This document shows, in pieces, positions 9,824-21,600 of a stretch of 64,000 nucleotides of DNA (position 1 is its first letter; each line of letters begins with the position of its first letter). The notes beneath the pieces were generated by a model. The model saw nothing but the letters and a program-made list of their open reading frames with translations. It had not been told where the DNA came from and ran no database searches. This DNA comes from Chytridium lagenaria (taxonomy: Eukaryota; Chytridiomycota; Chytridiomycetes; Chytridiales; Chytridiaceae): the NCBI GenBank assembly GCA_025449115.1, contig JAHLKC010000041.1, positions 62,001 to 126,000 of the forward strand, given 5' to 3'. Made by a program: the position numbers and the translations under genes.

Positions 9824-11685
9824 TCATCTTCTCCTATCCCCACCATACCCACCTCCCATATATGACCCTCCCGGAACACCTGGAGGCATTGGTGACGGTC
9901 CATGCCCATATCCATACCCTGGCATCGGCCTATTCCTTAAATGTCCACCACCACCACCACCACTGTAATACCCTTGTTGTTGATTATAATGATGCTGAGA
10001 ATGATGATAGTGCGGTTGATGATGCGGTGGTGGTGGAGGCGGAGGAGGTAGAAGCGATGAAGCAGAAGCACCAGGTGGTCCATCATCATCCCCATATGAA
10101 TGATATGCGGCTTGCGTAGCCACATAAGCCGCCGACTGATGTGGATTGTACCGCTGATCCATTCCACGAGAAGGGGCGGCAACAGCTGGGCTTTTTGGTG
10201 ACGGTTGCAATATCGTCGAGAAGGGTGGTTTCACGCCATTCGCCGCCGCCGCCGCCGCAATTTCTCTCCGTAAAACCGCTTCCTGGATAGCCGGAAAGTC
10301 TAAATCCGAGAGCGCGGGTGTGCGATCCCAGATATCATCAAATTCAGAGCGAGGACGGGTAGCGGGGTCTGTAGGTGTGAGTTTGGGAGATTTGGTGCGG
10401 AGTTTGAGGTCAATGTCTTGGGAGCGACGACGTTTTAGGGTGGGGGAGTTGGGGTGGGAGTCGATGGCGTCGTTGCGAAACCAGCCGTCTTCTCTGGCGC
10501 GTTTGTGCTGGAAAAAGAAAAAGGATTAAAAATCGACGCGGATTCCACTTGAAACCAAAAGATTTGCATACCCTGTCCCGATCTTCTTCGATTCGTCGTA
10601 GGATATCAGATTTGGAAAAGGTTTGTGGTGATGGACGCGCGTTTTCACTAAGACGTGGATATTCGGTTAAAAAGAAATACAAGGCGATTGAAAAACACTA
10701 AGTAACAATCCTTACGAAGCTACAGGTGCCTTTGCGTGAAATGTCGATAACCGCTGCTCAACACTCTCCAACTCTGTCGGAAGAAAGATGTTCTTGTTCT
10801 TCCAAACCTTGATGATCTGGAAGCAAAAATAAAAATTTCATTAGTGCTGGAAAGAAATGGTGGGCAAATGAGGTCTCACCTTTCGAACGTTATTAACGTT
10901 GCTAAGTCCTCCCTCATCGTCATGAGGAACAACCGTTGAAAAGATCCAGTCCAGGTCCTGCCGAACTAGGTCAATGTACGCCTTGAAGCCGACCTTGACG
11001 CCGAGCTGGCATAAGGCATCTAGCACCCATAGGAGGTTGAGGCGGTTCAAGGATACGATCTGTTTGTGAGAGGTTGCATGATGATGTGGATGCGGTGAGT
11101 GATGATTGGGTGTGATGTAGGGGTGGGGGTGAAGGGTGTTGAAGGAGACATGGGTGAGTTTTAAAGATGCACAAGCATGTTTTTTGGCTGAGGTTTTATG
11201 GGGTTTACTCAACAACAGCAGCAGCAGCAAAGGTTTACTTTTTTATAAACTTATTATAACGAAAGTTCTATCCAAAGGAGCGCCAAAGCTTCATGGAGAT
11301 GCCAAACATCTCAACATGGCACAGCAAGAAACTAAAAAAAGTGATAAAGAGGAGCTTAAACTCGCAACCTCCACACTCTAAACACCTCCATCCATCCATC
11401 CGTCGCTTTCCAAAAGCCGCTTTATCTCCAAACGATATCGCCGTAAACCTATTCCTGCATCGACACTCGAAAAGCCTCGAACATAGAAAGGATACGAACC
11501 TCCACCATCTTCTCCTTAATACAGTCATACAGACTCTGGTAATGCTGTCTGTGCGCAGGAGCTAGAGCATAGTTGGCGACTTTTGACACAGCGTTTGATG
11601 AGCCAGTGAGTTTTTCGAGGAAAGTCTTAAACTCCATCTTGCAGTCGAAGGCATCGGGTTCATCGTCATCCGCTGAGTGCTGCAT
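9824..11685 (-). CDS. CTK3: CTD kinase (CTDK-I) subunit gamma, Ctk3-like
   Basis: Ctk3 is the CID-fold subunit of the RNA polymerase II Ser2 CTD kinase complex CTDK-I (Ctk1/Ctk2/Ctk3). Here the N-terminal CID region reads FDCKMEFKTFLEKL and SKVANYALAP, then after a long intron (about 11500-11059) LNRLNLLWVLDALCQ, LVRQDLDWIFSTVVP and SNVNNVRKIIKVWK, matching the Ctk3 family order. A basic middle (SPTLKRRRSQDID, DDIWDRTP) and a low-complexity tail with Pro, His, Tyr and Gly runs (9830-10110) follow to TGA 9824-9826. I chose the ATG at 11685 (MQHSADDDEPDAF). An in-frame upstream ATG near 11775 would add an unlikely Cys/Lys-rich leader. Shorter introns lie near 10515-10570, 10680-10715 and 10817-10880. 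Confidence 0.8.
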
Positions 11686-12411
11686 TTGGCGTTGATGATT
11701 TCCAGTTTCGTTTTTTTTTCTGCAGTCACAAAATTTAATTGAAGGTAGCAAGGCCATCATCGTTATATGGGCCATTGTGGAGCAGGAATGCTACCACATA
11801 TTGATGGCACGCATCATCGCAGGTGATATCACAGCTTGCGATGGTTGATGGTTGCTATAATGGCATTTCTATGGCAGCCAGTAGTAGGAGTAGGAGTAGC
11901 AGCAGGAGTATGTAGGTGAACTAGTCATCCTGACAACATGCAACGTTTTTGATGTTGACGCTGACGACTAGATCATCGCTCCATCAACCTCTCAACCTCA
12001 TCAGGTAGCACCATCACAACCTTAACACCCCCATAACAAAAATAAATATTTGAGTACTTCGTGTGCACATATGTAAAATACATTTATCATCCTCTTGTGA
12101 GTTTGTCAGTTTAAAGACTCTGCGCTATTTCTGGAGATAAGTAATGTCCATTGGAGAGGCGCGCTTGAGGCGCGCTTCAGCCACGTCCTCTTTCAACGCG
12201 ATAATTATTCTGTCGTCATTGGGAAGAAGGAACTCTGGTCATTCTTGAATAAGGATTCCTTCTCACCTTTCATCCTACGCTGCCATCATTACTTACCTCG
12301 TTCATTTGCATGAACATCATCTCTGTCATCAGACCTCCATCATCACATACCATCATCCATCCTTAAAGAAACGTAATTACACCTATCTATAAGTTTTAGC
12401 AAACTATCATA
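11686..12411. promoter_or_regulatory. Divergent promoter region, CTK3 / mitochondrial carrier
   Basis: About 725 bp between two divergent start codons. It holds a short purine/GTA-type simple repeat (GTAGTAGGAGTAGGAGTAG at about 11881-11900) and many CATCAT/ATCATC strings near 12280-12360. No protein or RNA gene is apparent. Confidence 0.35.
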
Positions 12412-13631
12412 ATGGCGGAAGCAGCATCCCCCAATCCCCTCGGAAACCTATTCCCACCCACAAACGTCACTTACCCTGCTCTCATCGCAACGCCTGAACC
12501 AGCCAACGCACCGACACGTATCGGCCTCTCCGACATGAACACCCAAAAATTCGCCATGCTAGGATCCTTCTTCATCGTTGGCCTCGACACTGCCATGTTC
12601 CCTCTCAACACCCTCCAAACCATCATGATGTCCGAGCGATCTGTCAAGGGTCGAAAATCCATTGGAGTCTTAAAACTCACATCCTACATATTCAAGTCTG
12701 AAGGTTCGTTTTTATCTCACCATAAAAATATAATATACTGACCATTTTCCAAAAGGCATTGGTCGATTTTGGAAAGGTGCAGGCACCGCTGTATTTGGTT
12801 CGTTCCCTGGTCAAGCTACATACTATATGACGTACGAAAGTATTCAAGATATGTGTGGAAAGTTTGAGTCTTCAAAGGAAGCGTCTGCATACCTCCCTGC
12901 CAACACAAATATAACATTTTTGAGGGGTTTTGTTGCAGGCGCATCAGCGACGTGGCGGCAGGATTGTTCTACGTACCCACGGACATTATAAGTCAACGTT
13001 TGCAAACACAAAATGCTGGACCTTTGAGCTTCAGCCAAAACAGTCGACTTTACAAAGGCCCCTTTGACGTTTTCCAAAAAATCTGGCGTCACGAAGGAAT
13101 CGCAGGGTTCTGGAGGGGCTACTTAGGCTACGTTGCTTCCTTTGCTCCTGCCAGCGCAGTACAATGGGGAACCTATGAGCTTGCAAAAACCTACATGATT
13201 CCAGCGTTTCGTCGATTCCACTCGTCATTCGCCTCGAGCACGACTCCTGGATCGACTATGGTGGTGGATCGTACTGCGACGGCGATGAGTGGAGGTATGG
13301 CGGGGATTGCGGCTGTGGTTGTGAATAATCCGTTGGAGGTGATGAGGGTACGACATCAGCTTTTGGAGTGTCGGAGTCCGGCAGATGCGGAGACGATTAG
13401 GAGGGGGTATTTGAGGCTCGGGCTTTCTATTTTGAGACAGGAGGGTGTTGGAGGTAAGAGTCACTCTTTTCTATTATATAAGCTTTGCTAGTTCAAACGA
13501 TAGAATCTGACTCTCTCTATTATTGCAGCGTTCTATCGCGGATTGAGAGTGCGTTTATTGACGACCGTCCGACAGTTGTTTTGGCGATGACGGGCTACGA
13601 GACCATCAAGGAGATATCCAACAATAGTTGA
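12412..13631 (+). CDS. Mitochondrial carrier, SLC25A44-like
   Basis: An SLC25 inner-membrane transporter with three mitochondrial carrier repeats. Repeat 1 (about 12530-12850) has MFPLNTLQT in place of the canonical PxD signature, as in the SLC25A44 subgroup, then KSEGIGRFWKGA. Repeat 2 (about 12920-13200) has VPTDIISQRLQTQ, WRHEGIAGFWRGY and ASAVQWGTYE. Repeat 3 (about 13270-13620) has NNPLEVMRVR, RQEGVGG, then AFYRGLRVRL and VVLAMTGYETIKE after an intron at about 13454-13529. Human SLC25A44 carries branched-chain amino acids into mitochondria; the substrate here is inferred only from resemblance. Frame breaks near 12951 and 13570 each need one base. The start context and the N-terminal extension (MAEAASPNPLGNLFPP) fit the fungal forms. 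Confidence 0.82.
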
Positions 13632-14509
13632 ACAGATGTTAATTTTGTCTGTCTGTCAACTAACCCATCCATCGTATTTTATCACCCTAATATATCACCC
13701 CCACCACCAAGAAGTCATGGTAGCAATATTATTATTTATTCTTCCGAGATATAATAATAATAAATAAATATTTATTCCTAAAATTGAGTATTTTATGGCT
13801 TTTATATAAATATTTACATGGCATGGGGTATCAATCAATCAATCAAACAATATCAATCAATCAATAAATAAATAAATAATAATTAAATAAATTAAATGCT
13901 CAAGCAGCCTTGTCTGCACCAACGATTTACGCACTACATATATATAATATATACTGGCTTGAGCGTAATATATATTAATATGCATATGTGTTTGGTGCCT
14001 GTTCATCATATGACCTTGTACTATGTACTATGTTCCGAGTAACGTGCAAAACCTAAATCTGTCTGTACGACACCAAAGTGCTGCCTCTACCACTGGTACA
14101 TGATCGTTGGAGGCTTGATCGAGGCCTCCATACCAGATGCATGGAAGACTCGACCTTGTCAGGGACGGCTAGTCAAAAGGAAAACAAAAAAAAAAAAAAA
14201 AAGCACCAAAAAGTCTGCCTAAGAAGCCATCCCTCACCCCATCGTTTTAATCCAGCTTTCCGCTCTAACACGGAACAGAAAGCATCCAAAGTGAACCGTC
14301 ATCGCCAGCTTTACAGCTCCTACAACAATCCATTGTTACTGCTTGCTGGCTAATTTACAGGTACATCCGCTTGGAAACGACACACCACTTGCAAATATAA
14401 TAGCAAAAAATTCTAAGCCGTGCACGCCGTCAACCCTTCGTCTTGTACATTGTCTTCTTGTTTTCCAATTGCCATAAAAGAGACGACCTCCACTCTTTAT
14501 TCCCAGATC
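13632..14509. repeat. AT-rich simple-sequence region
   Basis: About 880 bp without a gene. 13735-13995 is very AT-rich, with imperfect AATA/ATAA, TCAA and TATATA tracts (for example 13840-13900 and 13935-13985). An A18 run lies at about 14187-14203. It separates the 3' end of the carrier gene from the next start. Confidence 0.6.
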
Positions 14510-15259
14510 ATGAATACCTTGTACTCTGTGAACGTTGACCAAGGGAGAGCACCTCTCTCCCCACCCACCTCCATCAACACATCCCCTTCTATCACCACAT
14601 TCCCATCGAACTGGTCATATCCCATCCTCAACACTGCCCACGACAATCACCAGCCCCTCCCCTCTCCAAGGCGACCACATCCCACCGATCCCTGCCACGA
14701 CTTTACCCTCTCCAAACAACTCATCTGCATCGTCCTCGGTTTCTCCCCAACAAACACCTTCATCCTCAACCTCTCCACCTCTGACACCTCCATCTCTCAC
14801 GTCCGTGCCAAAATCGCTGCCGTGATGATGAGAAGCTACACCGACATCACTCTACACAAAGTCGATGACGCTACATTGACCATGAAGGATGACCGGATCC
14901 AACCAGAGGTTGTTTTGCAGGCGGCACGTAAAAATGGGTTTCCAGAGTCGCTTGTTCCGTGTACGCCGTTGAGAAATCCTTTGGCATTGGTTTCGCGGGT
15001 ATTTTCAGACGTTCCTACGACGCTCAAGGAAGATGATGAGAGCATTCATGTACTTGTTGAATTGGAAGACGTGAAAGACACGCAGTTTCGTAACGATGCG
15101 TCACTTCCTTCTTATCAAGATGCTGCGCCAGGTAATTTCGACATTTACTTTAATTTCATATGTTTTGTATGCTTATATCATCTTAATGTAATAACAGAGG
15201 GATTTAACGCGGATGATAACGATTTTCTCGTTCTTCCAGGATTCTCATTCCTCCATTAA
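14510..15259 (+). CDS. Crinkler-like (CRN) N-terminal ubiquitin-like domain protein
   Basis: After a Ser/Thr/Pro-rich leader (about 14510-14700) comes a segment that reads like the N-terminal beta-grasp domain of Crinkler proteins: LICIVLGFSPTNTFILNLS, an amphipathic helix SHVRAKIAAVMM, then the strand ITLHKVDD, corresponding to the LxLYLAK/LxLWKVD motif (about 14845-14865). It finishes with SRVFSDVP and ESIHVLVELED, the usual domain end. An intron (about 15133-15197) precedes a short tail to TAA 15257-15259. No C-terminal nuclease or kinase domain follows, so this is either a header-only gene or one cut short. Crinklers are known from oomycetes and from chytrids and Glomeromycota; a role as effector or in self-regulation is inference. 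A first ATG at 14510 is assumed. Confidence 0.5.
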   Translation: MNTLYSVNVDQGRAPLSPPTSINTSPSITTFPSNWSYPILNTAHDNHQPLPSPRRPHPTDPCHDFTLSKQLICIVLGFSPTNTFILNLSTSDTSISHVRAKIAAVMMRSYTDITLHKVDDATLTMKDDRIQPEVVLQAARKNGFPESLVPCTPLRNPLALVSRVFSDVPTTLKEDDESIHVLVELEDVKDTQFRNDASLPSYQDAAPGNFDIYFNFICFVCLYHLNVITEGFNADDNDFLVLPGFSFLH

Positions 15260-15431
15260 CCGACGCTTATTCGACCATTCCCGAATCTCCCGAATGAAGT
15301 AAACAAAAGCCCCTCATTTCACAACGACTTTAAACCCCCATTTACAATGGGACTAAAGCAAAGCCCTTAAACCGTGTACATTTCCACCCGACAACTAGAA
15401 TAAATTTAAATCCTGATCCATAACATCCGCC
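15260..15431. other. Short convergent intergenic gap
   Basis: Separates the 3' ends of the Crinkler-like gene and the otubain gene. A run ATTCTCATTCCTCC at its left edge may belong to an alternative last exon of the Crinkler-like gene, which would end at a TGA near 15297. Confidence 0.3.
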
Positions 15432-16398
15432 TCAAGCATACACAATATCATAATGTCCCGGCCGATACAACAACGTAATCGTCGGCACCTCCACCCCCAC
15501 TACCGGATCCATCGGTGAGAATTCATGAAAATTAAGGTCCGTGTCCGTTGCATCCAGATCCGCGACTTTGATGTTGACCTTAAGAGCATTCGACATGGCT
15601 ACAATGTGGATTTGATCGGATTCAATGTTCACTTTGAGTAAAAGTTAGATGGGGTGTGTTGAAAGACGAGGGTGTTTACTGGGTTCAACTTGGGAAGCGA
15701 TGAAGGCGTCGAGACTGGGGTAGCTGTCAAGAATAAAGGCTTCGTAGAGGTCGCGGTTCTATAAGAATCGTTAGAATAAAGACAACGTTTTTGAAAAAGA
15801 TTCAAACCGTTTTCAAGAGAGCTGCTGTGACGAGACGCATGTAACAAACAATCGTATCGCTGGTATACTACATCACAACATCGTCAGCTCAATCAATGAA
15901 GTCAAATGCCCCAAACCTCTGTCCTAAACATCTCCACAAGCTTTTCCACAGCCTCCTCATACCTTCCCGCCCCCTCTCCAACTCCAACGGCCTCCCTGAA
16001 CGGTTCATAAAAGTCCTCCGACACAATCGGATCATACCCCCCCTCCTTCAACAACCCTCTGGTCGCCTCAACAACCTCCACCGCCTTCCTCCTCCAACTC
16101 CCATCATCCCTCGCCACAGCATCGCAAAACGCAAAGCAGAAAGCTCGATAGAAGCAATTGCCGTCCTTCTTGATGGAACGCATGCAAGGGTGGGTTGTGG
16201 CGAGGGTTTCAATTTTACGTTGAAAGATCGGGGAACCTGTTGCGTATTCTAGACGGAGATGCGTGAGGTCTGTGAGCGCGCCTACGAGGGTTGGTCGCCT
16301 GTGAGTTCTTGTTTGAGCTTGCGTTCGTAGTCGAGGATTTCTTGGTCGGTGGGGCGGTCCGGCATTGCATCGGTTGCTGCTGCTTGGGAGTCGGCCAT
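15432..16398 (-). CDS. OTUB: Otubain-type OTU deubiquitinase
   Basis: A cysteine protease that removes ubiquitin, with the otubain layout. The N-terminal helix PTDQEILDYERKLKQEL is followed by LTHLRLEYATGSPIFQRKI. The catalytic loop KKDGNCFYRAF contains the Asp and Cys (about 16150-16180). A middle helical part is IVSEDFYEPFREA, then TIVCYMRLVTAALL. A QIHIVAMSNAL strand (about 15590-15620) and the catalytic-His segment LLYRPGHYDIVY close the protein at 15432. Introns lie at about 15893-15854, 15777-15760 (on the boundary of NRDLYEAF) and 15685-15634. A missing base in the C3 run (G3 on plus at 16288-16290) breaks the frame and looks like a sequencing gap. OTUB1 prefers K48 chains; specificity here cannot be read. 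Confidence 0.9.
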
Positions 16399-16834
16399 GA
16401 CGGTCAAATTTGTTGCAAAGTACTTTGCAGAGTCAAAACAAGGCAAGTCGTGAGACGCCCAAAAGAAGGATCTCAAGCTTGTAAGAGAAAGAGAGATGAC
16501 AATGCCATGTGTGGATCCGTATTTATTATGCAAAATCAGTTTAACATGGGTGCTCTAGTATGCAGTCGCGAAGCAGGACAATTAGCGCCACCGTATCATT
16601 CACACAAAGTTGAGAGTTTAAAAACCAGAGATAAAAAGTTGCATCACCGTCGCATCGCTATACGGCGGCTATACGCGGAAACAGCACGCGGAAGGGATTT
16701 CAAGTCGGGAAGAAGAAGGCGAGCTCAGGGATATCGTTAAAGTTGATTGAGCTGAACCGACTGATTTCTCAGAATTTTGGAAAAGTTGAAAAGTTGAAAA
16801 AACTTGTTTCTGCACACCAACACCATCCAAGCAA

Positions 16835-18329
16835 ATGGCCCCCACTGACGACGACGCTGTCCTGCTGGATGCTGCACCCATAGATGATAAGGACGAGGAC
16901 ATGGAGAAGGACTCTGGAAGAGGAAGAGGAGGAGAGGGAGAGGGAGACAAGTTGGACAAGGCAGGGACCGCAGCCGGGATAGGGACCGTAGCCGGGATAG
17001 GGACCGCAGTCGGGACAATGGCGGAGATAGGAGTCGGGATCGAGGAGGCAGAGGGGGTAGGGGAGGAGACAAGAACGTCAAGTCGCTTACATTCGAGGTC
17101 TAGCGGACGGAACAAGGCAAGTTTTTCTATTGATGTGTTCTTTTCTAACTGTTGTCGGACATACAGACCTGAGGATCTTATGGCTGCTTTTGAAAAGTAC
17201 GGAGCTGTCAAGGATGTTTACGTGCCAAAGGACTACTATACTAACCGCATCCGTGGATTCGCCTACGTTCAGTGAGTTTCAAGTTTTGCAAGAATATCTC
17301 TCTTCTCCTTCCGTCAAGAGTTTTGCGAAATGCTTTAAAGTTTACACAAAGGAGTAAATGCCATTGGGATGGACCTCGGCATAAGGATGTATTTTGCTTT
17401 CTCTGCATATCTTGGTCTGCTACTTTGGCTTTCTGCATGAAAAAAGCAAGACCATCAAAATGCACGGTTTTGATTGGGCGAGTAAGGCAAGAAGGCTACA
17501 AGCAGGCACAAGCAGGCTGCAAGGGACTTTGAAAGCAAAGATCTAAAGCAAGATACATTACTCTCATGGCATCTTATTGCAAGGGTATATTGCCGTCCAT
17601 GGAATGCCTTTTTATTTTCTCTCAAGCCAAGCTTCCTTCTCTTTTTCCTTTCCCATGATTTCAAGTTCCTGTATCGATAGCAGTAGCCACTTCGAGAATA
17701 CGTAAACGCTTACAAGTCAATCTACCTTACAGTTTGCTGAACAGGATGAGGCCGACCGGGCTTTCCGTAGAATGAGTATTTGACTATCAATGGGAAGCGA
17801 TTAACGGTGGATGGGCTGCTGGATCTAGGAAGAGTACGTGTTTTTCTTCTTTGTCTTTTTTTTAAAACCATTTTTGTCTGGTGTATGAGTCGCTGATTTA
17901 TTTTCATTTTTTTTTCGTAACGTGCAGCTCCGACCAGATGAGAGGACGTGGTGACAGAGACAGAGGGTTGGTAGACCGTCTTTTGTGATTGAATCCTGGA
18001 ATGAGTTGATATAAGAGTTGTGGACTAATTTTTTCTTGTATAGCAGTGGTGGCAGAGGTGGCGGCGGTGGCGGCCGTGGTTCATCAAGGTCACCTGATCG
18101 CTTCTATCGTCCTCGTGGAAAGTAAGCTCACTTCGCCTTTGCTTATTTTTAAGAAATATATAACTAGTCTATTGCAATTTTTTACCTTCTTAGGTCTGAC
18201 TCTCGCTCTCGTTCTCGCTCTCGACGCGGTAGTGATCGTCGTTCGCGATCCAGGTCGCGGTCGCGAAGGGACGGAAGGAGGAGATCTGCTTCTAGATCTC
18301 CTCGCCGTGGAAGGGACCGCAGCCGGTAA
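16835..18329 (+). CDS. SR-family splicing factor (RRM plus RS domain), SRSF2-like
   Basis: A shuttling-type SR protein. An acidic start (MAPTDDDAVLLD) leads to an RD/RS repeat block (RDRSRDRDRSRD, about 16955-17020, read in the frame of KNVKSLTFEV). The RRM follows: the RNP2 side (KSLTFEV), helix PEDLMAAFEKYGAVKDVYVP, RNP1 RGFAYVQ (about 17250-17275), then DEADRAFRRM and LTINGKRLTVD after a 460-nt interruption. A GRGDRDRG / RGGGGGRG hinge and a classic RS tail (SRSRSRSRRGSD to RDRSR-stop at 18329) complete it. It should bind exonic enhancers through the RRM and recruit the spliceosome through the RS domain. Frame slips near 16900, 17100 and 17775. The long intron in the RRM stands out from the 40-60 nt introns elsewhere. 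Confidence 0.82.
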
Positions 18330-18627
18330 TCGATGCCGATGTGGCATATGTATTGATCATATACCTTTCTAATGACTTAGCATTCTTTTGCGGGTCTAGT
18401 TTCGGTTGTGATTGTTTCGGGTTCATTTCTGTCTCCTTTTTATTTTTATGTGTGCGCTCTGGAATATGGATGTCTGTTTCGGATTGCTGGAAAGATGGTT
18501 TTATTATTTCTGACGCATAAAATGACGTCGTTCGTGTTGATATTATGTCGCGGTGTATCTTTTATTTATTGTTGGGGGCCATGGTGCTTTCTGATATAAT
18601 AAAGGAATATATGCCCAATACTTTTTG

Positions 18628-21600
18628 TTAGTTTTGAACGGAATTCAAGATCAAATTAAAGTTTACTCGGAGGAGCTTTGCGAGCGGTTTCCTTTCAGTG
18701 TGGAAGTAACCAGCCGGTGAATTTCTTCTGCCCACAACTGATGCTGAATCCTCAATTACTGATTGCAGCCTCTTCACGAGCACCTCCATTCTCCCAACCT
18801 CCCAGTCACCTCCTGCTTTTCCTCCCAAATTTTTTTGCCGGCCTGCAAGACATCTGTGATAAAGTCATCGCGTTCTTTGACGAGGGTTTCAAGGTCTGCA
18901 ATCTTTCCTTTTTGGTGGTTGAGCTTGTCGAGGATGGTTTCCGCGAGCACTTCGGCCCGTGTGCGGATGGTAGAGGTTGGGAGGGAAGAGGATAGGATTC
19001 CGGATGTGAGCGACCACCCCTGTGCAAAGGGCCGGGGAAGATGAGAGTCTTGAATGCCAATGTAGACTGCGACAGTTGTAAGACAATCAAGCGCCACCGA
19101 CGCGTCGGAGTTTGCCAGACGCAATGTATCCTCCAGCTTCACGATGAAAGCTTCAAGTTGTGCGATTCTGTCCTCATCTTTTAATGGTGAAGAGGGCGAG
19201 GGCGAGAATGACGCGACAAGATCACCGGTTGCTTGTCCAGAGATGTTACCGAGTGTTTGGCTGTGACGTAATGACTTTTTACGTTGTTGGTTGTTGTGGG
19301 AGTCGGTGGAGCCCGAATTTCCTGCTGCAGCTACAGCTGCTTTGAATTTGGGGTGAAGCATCCAAGACCCTATCGAAAAACCTCGTTGGGCCCTTGTGGC
19401 CTTGGGCTACCCGATACGAGGCTGATCATATCGGGTGAAGCTGAAACCTCCTTCCCGTCAATCAAGGCCCTCTCGTCTCCACTCCCACGTGCACTTTTCG
19501 ACGCTAACGCTCTTTCCAAGTTTCTCTCCATCTCTGCATGGCTTTCTGCCATTCTTTGAATTTCCCGCTTTCTTTCGGCAAGCTCCTCGTTCAAGAGGTC
19601 TTCGGCGGAGATTTTTGACGATAATTCAGCTTCGAGCGTGAGCTTCGCCACGGTGGCTTCTTTAAGCTGTGTGGCGGTCTCCGAAAGGGATTTCTCAAGC
19701 TCCATGCAGCGCTGACGAAGACTAGCTACGTCAGCCTCATGTTTTTCGGCTGTCGCTGCAGGCTGTCGAGGAGATGTTGAATCGCTTTGGCTTTCATTCA
19801 ATTCAAGCTCCCGTATGCGTTCTATGTATGCTTGTTGCAGTTCAAGGGTTTGAGTGCGGGAGGCCTCAAGGTCAGAAGTCACCTGTGTCATCTCCTGAAG
19901 GCGACTGAGGGCTTGAGATTTCTCTACTGTTGCGGCTTCTAAGAGCTCTTCAAGGTTTTCAACTCTAGAAATCAAGGGAAGAAGCTGGTTTTCTTTGAGC
20001 AAAAGCTCTGTTTTTAACCCGTCCACTTCATTTTCGAGGTCAATTACTCTTTGACGTGCCGAGTGGAGCTCTTGCGAGACTTGTGAAGATTTTTCACGAA
20101 GTTCCTGATTCTCCTCTACAACAGTAGCATAAGAATCCGTGCTTTCGTCTTTATAAGCTTCCAATTCTTCGGCTTTGGTCTTTATTCTCCTCCCGAAGTA
20201 GATTAAGCTCGTTGTTTTTGGTTTCAAGAATCTCTTCCAAGTCGGAAATATGATTCTTTGCATCCGACACGCACGTCTCTGTCATTAACAGACTTTCACG
20301 GAGCTCACGACTTTGTGACCTCTCAACGTCCAAATCGGCCTCAATAGCTTCAATTTTTGACATGAGGCTTGACGTGTTTGCTTCGACGAGAACAGCCGCT
20401 CTCTGCTCAAATTCGACAGCTTGAACACGGTAAGCCTCCTCGTACTTCATATTAAGTTCAAGTATTGTTTCGTCAGCTTTCACGTTGGCTGCTTTCAAAC
20501 AAGCCAGATCGTGTTGCTGTTGAGATAAAAGACCCGAATTAGCCTCTGCTTCTCTCAAAAGCTCTTCGTTCTTTTGCCTTTCCAATCGGAGGTCGGTTGC
20601 GAGACTATCGACACGGCGTTCAAGACGAGTGAGATTATCATGAGCTTGACAAAGCTCCATCTTTGTCAAAAGCCTCATTTTCAAGCTTTGCAGCCGCTTC
20701 TCTCGCCTCCTTTATCACGGCGTCATACTGCTTCAATCTTTCGTGAAGAATGATAATTCTCTCTTCTAATAACCTCTTTTCTGCCTCTGTAGTTTCTACG
20801 ATGGCTTGAACACGCAAGAGCTCCCCTTGGGTTTTCAGCACCTCATCCCTCACACCCTTCACAAGCTCTCTATCTCCATCCCTCTCCTTCTCCATAGCCT
20901 CACACCTTAGCTTTTGCAAGGCTACCATATCTTCCGCCTTCCTCATTTCAGCCTCCAAATCATAAATCCTCGCCGTCATCTTAATTTCAGTATCGCGTGC
21001 TTCATCCCGATGACGGTCATACCGTTCCATGAGAAGACGGATGCGATCATCTTGAAGCTGTAACAAAGAGTCACGTTCAGACTTTTGGAGACTGAGGTCG
21101 AGGTTTGCAATCTCGTATTTAGAATTCGCGGATGCAATATATTCACGAAGTTGGGTGATGGTAGATTTAAGGTTTCGAATGTGGAGGGTCTCGGACGGGG
21201 GGATGTTTTCATTCACATCCTGAGTAGATTCTTTGGCAAGTGGAGGTACAAGTTCGTCGTCAATCGCGTCTTCTTCAACTTCTCGATGATCTTCCCCATT
21301 CTGAGAGCATTGTTCCGAAATCTCGGCTGAGTGTCCGGCACTATGTTTTACGTAATCAAATGCTTTGACAGAAAATCCCTCTCTTCTGAAAGCTCTTGGA
21401 AGACTCTCTTCGCCTCCGCCTCCACCACGTTCCTGTGAAAGTCAACTCTCGCTAACGTCGTCTCCACTTCTTTAAGTTGACTCTGAAGCTCAGAGTTCTC
21501 CTCTGTACGCCATGTTGGCAAGATTTCTAATGGCGCGAGGTCTTGTTGTGAGTTAACGGTTTGGAGTGAGGGAGTACCGATATTATCATCATTCAGTAAA

